From: Circinella minor
Taxonomy: Eukaryota; Mucoromycota; Mucoromycetes; Mucorales; Lichtheimiaceae
Assembly (NCBI GenBank): GCA_016758965.1
Contig: JAEPRB010000010.1
Location: 326,323-390,322, forward strand
Direction: 5' to 3'
DNA: 64,000 nucleotides
The notes beneath the pieces were generated by a model. That model was not told where the DNA came from. It saw only the letters and a program-made list of their open reading frames with translations, and searched no databases. The position numbers and the translations under genes are program-made. Shown piece after piece: positions 61,232-64,000 of the stretch (positions are counted from its first letter, which is position 1; each line of letters opens with the position of its first letter).

Positions 61232-63483
61232 TCATGATGATGAAGAATCACCACGTTCATGTATATCTTCCAATGCCTATATAGGATATATAAAAAAAAA
61301 AAGTTACTATTGTCTCTTCTTGAGAATGTAAATAAAAAAAAAAAAAAGACTATACGAGAGGTTTACCTTTTTAACAGTAGCTTTTGATAATTTTGGAAGT
61401 CTTCTCGGTTGTTCTTCTAATTGTACTAAAAGTCTTGAAGGAGGATCCTTAAGAAAAAAAAAAAAAGAGTTGCCAAGTTACATATATATTGGTTTCCATG
61501 GGGGAAATGATATGTTATATATTACCATCATAAATTGACATAAATCAGCAGGTAAATATTCTCCATGTTGTGCAAACCATCTATTTCTTTCTTGTAATTC
61601 ATCTAATTATATATATTTAATAAGTTATCTCTATTTAAAAAAAAAATAAAAAAAATTTTTTACCATCATATGAATCTTCAAAAGATTTTAAAAGTTCTTG
61701 ATAAAGTTCATCTTGTTTTTCCATAGCTTTTTTTCGTCTTTCAATTTCTAAAACAAGATGACTATAGGAGGCAGCATAGACTTGATACCTATCAAATAAA
61801 CAAATATATATATATTTTATTTAGTATATAAAGCTACTCCTCTTTATAAATTAGTGTATTTTTTATTTTTACCAGTCAGCGAGAGACATTAATTCTTTAA
61901 AAAAAGTAGCCAATTTTTGTTCATGAGATTTCATTTCACTCTAAATTGAAAAAAAAAAAAAGATGTATATGTTATATAAATGTATCCCTTATCCATCCCA
62001 ATGTATCAATTCTTTTTATTTACCTCTGCACTAATCATTTTTTCACAAATGATATCTGCTTGTCCTCCTGGTATACTGAACTTTTCTAATTGTAATAATA
62101 ACTTTAATAATTCTTCTTGAACTGATGAATATACTTGCATTCGAATGCGTACTTCTTCACTTTTTTTTTTTTTTTATAGAAATTTCCATTAATAAAAACC
62201 CTTTTTATCCATATTTTAACTCTCCATTAAAAGTTTATATATATATATATACCTAATAGATTCTACTATATCTAAAGATTCATCCAATTCTTCCAATATA
62301 ATTGGTACTTGATCATGATCTCTTTGTAAAACTAATAAAGTTTTAATATTTGTTTCAATCTGATAATAATTTATAAACAAATAAACAGAAAATCTAGCCT
62401 TTTTTTTTTTTTTACCTGAGATATCTAATTGCGTATCTGGATCAGATTGACATAATCTTCATATTATAATTAAAAAAAAAGGGGGGGGGGAATGAAAGAA
62501 TCAATATTTTATTTGGGAACCTCCAAAATGACTCTCTTCCGGGGTGAAATTGAATAACTTACCGAGTTGCTTCACCCAATTGATCATAATGATTTGTTAA
62601 ACTTGTTAAAATTTCTGCCATTTTTGAAATAATATCTTCACGCATATGTGCTTTTGTATCTGAAAAAACTGTAGTAGATTCATCTAATGAAATAGATAAT
62701 GCAGCTTCTTGTAAAGAAGCTAATTCAGCAATAGTATTGGATAATGTTTTTGCAGTAGACATTAAGGATGAGCCTAAATTCTAATAATAATAATAAAAAA
62801 AAAAGGGATCGGATTTCCCCCACCCCCCGGGGGAGGAGGAATAGATTTCATGCGTTTAATATTTTTCTTACAACAAGCCCTTTTTTTTTTTTTTTTTTTT
62901 TTTTTACCTCTATTTCACCTATTTCATCATCTGCTAATTTTTGTAATTCAAGTACGGATGGATGATCAATATAATCAAATAATGTGGTTTGTTTGCCTTG
63001 TTCATTATTGTATTTTAATATTCCTTCATCAATATGACATTTTTCTAATACTTGAAATATATTTTGTAAATCTAATGATACTTTGGCCAATGTTTCTTCT
63101 CGATCCTAAAAAAAAAAAAGATATGAACTTATATTATTACTAATAAACAAGCGCATCATTTGTTTTTATCTCTCTGTGTCTCTCTCCCTGCCAAACCCAA
63201 CCCAACCCACTTTTTTTTTTATATATAATTATTATTATCATACCTTAATACAACTAGATACTTCTTCAATCTTAACTGAAAGAAATTCACGTATTCTTTC
63301 CATTGTACTTAATTGAATTAAAATATGGTTTCGTACAAATAATATTTTTGGCCATGTTCGTTCAATTAATTCAGTATGTTGATCTGATTCATTAGAAAGT
63401 TCAATAGCTTGTGCACAAATAGATTGACCTCTTGAAAGAGCTTTTTTAGCAAATAATAATAATTCAATGAGTTCTTGTTCCAT
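61232..63483 (-). CDS. ATG17: Atg17-like autophagy scaffold
   Basis: Eleven exons: 63244-63483, 62908-63105, 62563-62780, 62416-62456, 62253-62331, 62024-62159, 61873-61940, 61664-61788, 61526-61602, 61367-61447 and 61232-61276. They give 435 residues in exact frame, near the 417 of yeast Atg17. The N-terminus has the family pattern: LLLFAKKALSRGQSICAQA, then TWPKILFVRNHILIQLSTM, then REFLSVKIEEV. Later come TTLFDYIDHPSVLELQ and VPIILEELDESLDIVESIR. Near the end is the hallmark ERNRWFAQHGEYLPADLC. The protein is almost all helix. Atg17 dimerises into a crescent and organises the Atg1 kinase complex at the pre-autophagosomal site. Exon 6 uses an acceptor after a long A run rather than a pyrimidine tract. 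Confidence 0.88.
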
Positions 63484-63716
63484 TAATGAAATAAATGTAT
63501 ATATAAATATATAAATATATAAATGAAAAAAGAAATAATAATGGAAAGTAGTGGGATTTTTTTTTTTTTTTGGTTTCGTAAATAATAAACTTATTACTCA
63601 ATTTTTATGCGTAAAAAAAAAAAGATAAACCCGCCTTCCCCCCCCCAACCCCTTTTTTTTTTTTTTCAAGACAGCATGAATCATGCTTTAAAATATATAT
63701 CAATTCCAAATTTTTT

Positions 63717-63831
63717 TTATTGAGATCTCTTTAATGGAAAAATTTTTGTATGTCTTGGTTCAGAAGTAGTACAACCATTAGGACTTTGTGAACAACATTT
63801 TGGAAATGCATATTGACATACACGAGCACCC
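63717..63831 (-). CDS. last exon of an unidentified Cys-containing protein (partial)
   Basis: After an acceptor (TTTAG) the minus strand encodes 37 residues to a TAA at 63717. The first base completes a codon from an earlier exon. The peptide is Cys-rich and well mixed: ARVCQYAFPKCCSQSPNGC, then TTSEPRHTKIF, then PLKRSQ. It probably forms part of a metal-binding or disulfide-bonded C-terminus. The rest of the gene lies beyond the window; 63832-64000 looks like intron or leader. I recognise no family. Confidence 0.5.
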
Positions 63832-64000
63832 CTAAATGAATTAATTATAAAATTGAGTATTCAGAAAGAAAAATCTTTTTCTTTCTCTCTTTAAATTACA
63901 ACAGCTTCTTTCTTTTTCAAACGATACTAATCCCGTAATGGCTATTCTATTCATAGGATACTGCAGAAGATGTTTATAGTTACTCTCGCACAATTGATCA

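Noticed and set aside
1..64000. CRISPR arrays, rRNA genes, prophage or bacterial operons.
   Set aside because: No regularly spaced repeats, no rRNA-like conserved sequence, and all real genes are spliced fungal genes.

Overview
The window reads as nuclear DNA of an early-diverging filamentous fungus, most likely Mucoromycota and Mucorales-like. The signs are an AT-rich base composition, very many long A and T tracts, genes broken by short GT-AG introns (about 50-250 bp), and fungal gene families (muniscin, Atg17, an Msb1-type domain, a fungal-specific transcription factor domain). There is no ribosomal RNA, no convincing tRNA, no CRISPR array and no bacterial operon. I rebuilt the gene models by hand from splice sites and reading phase. 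Nearly all of them close perfectly in frame.

Layout. 0.7-2.5 kb: 3' part of an Msb1/Mug8-type polarity protein (+). 9.2-10.5 kb: a TALE homeobox regulator (-) between two noncoding deserts of 6.6 and 5.5 kb. 16.0-23.5 kb: a 2261-residue kinesin-4-like motor (-). 26.3 and 27.0 kb: a head-to-head pair, a 116-residue PPxY membrane protein (-) and a secreted beta-helix protein (+). 29.6-33.3 kb: a muniscin (FCHo/Syp1 type) endocytic protein (-). 34.7-34.95 kb: a possible 52-residue gene (-). 38.7-40.6 kb: an MFS drug/H+ antiporter (+). 41.3-44.3 kb: a LisH-CTLH-WD40 protein (+). 50.0-52.7 kb: a three-SH3 adaptor with CIN85/CD2AP architecture (+). 52.9-54.0 kb: a TTC36-like TPR protein (+). 54.4-56.7 kb: a fungal_trans transcription factor (-). 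58.8-60.2 kb: a UPF0014/FetB-like membrane protein (-). 60.5 kb: a 95-residue unknown (-). 61.2-63.5 kb: an Atg17-like autophagy scaffold (-). 63.7 kb: the last exon of an unknown gene (-).

The deserts are not empty. They hold decayed coding stretches (2.9, 37.2-37.6, 45.7-46.0, 47.9-48.3 kb), a reverse-transcriptase C-terminal relic (45.2-45.5 kb), and a 1.27-kb element at 46.1-47.3 kb with ~95-bp inverted arms, each of which can itself fold into a hairpin.

The genes do not form a cluster for one pathway. A loose theme is membrane traffic and polarity: muniscin, the SH3 adaptor, the PPxY protein, Atg17, the kinesin and the Msb1-type protein. The most unusual items are the CIN85/CD2AP-like adaptor, the hairpin-armed inverted-repeat element, the kinesin with two loop insertions in its motor and a GC-AG first intron, and the homeobox gene isolated in noncoding DNA.
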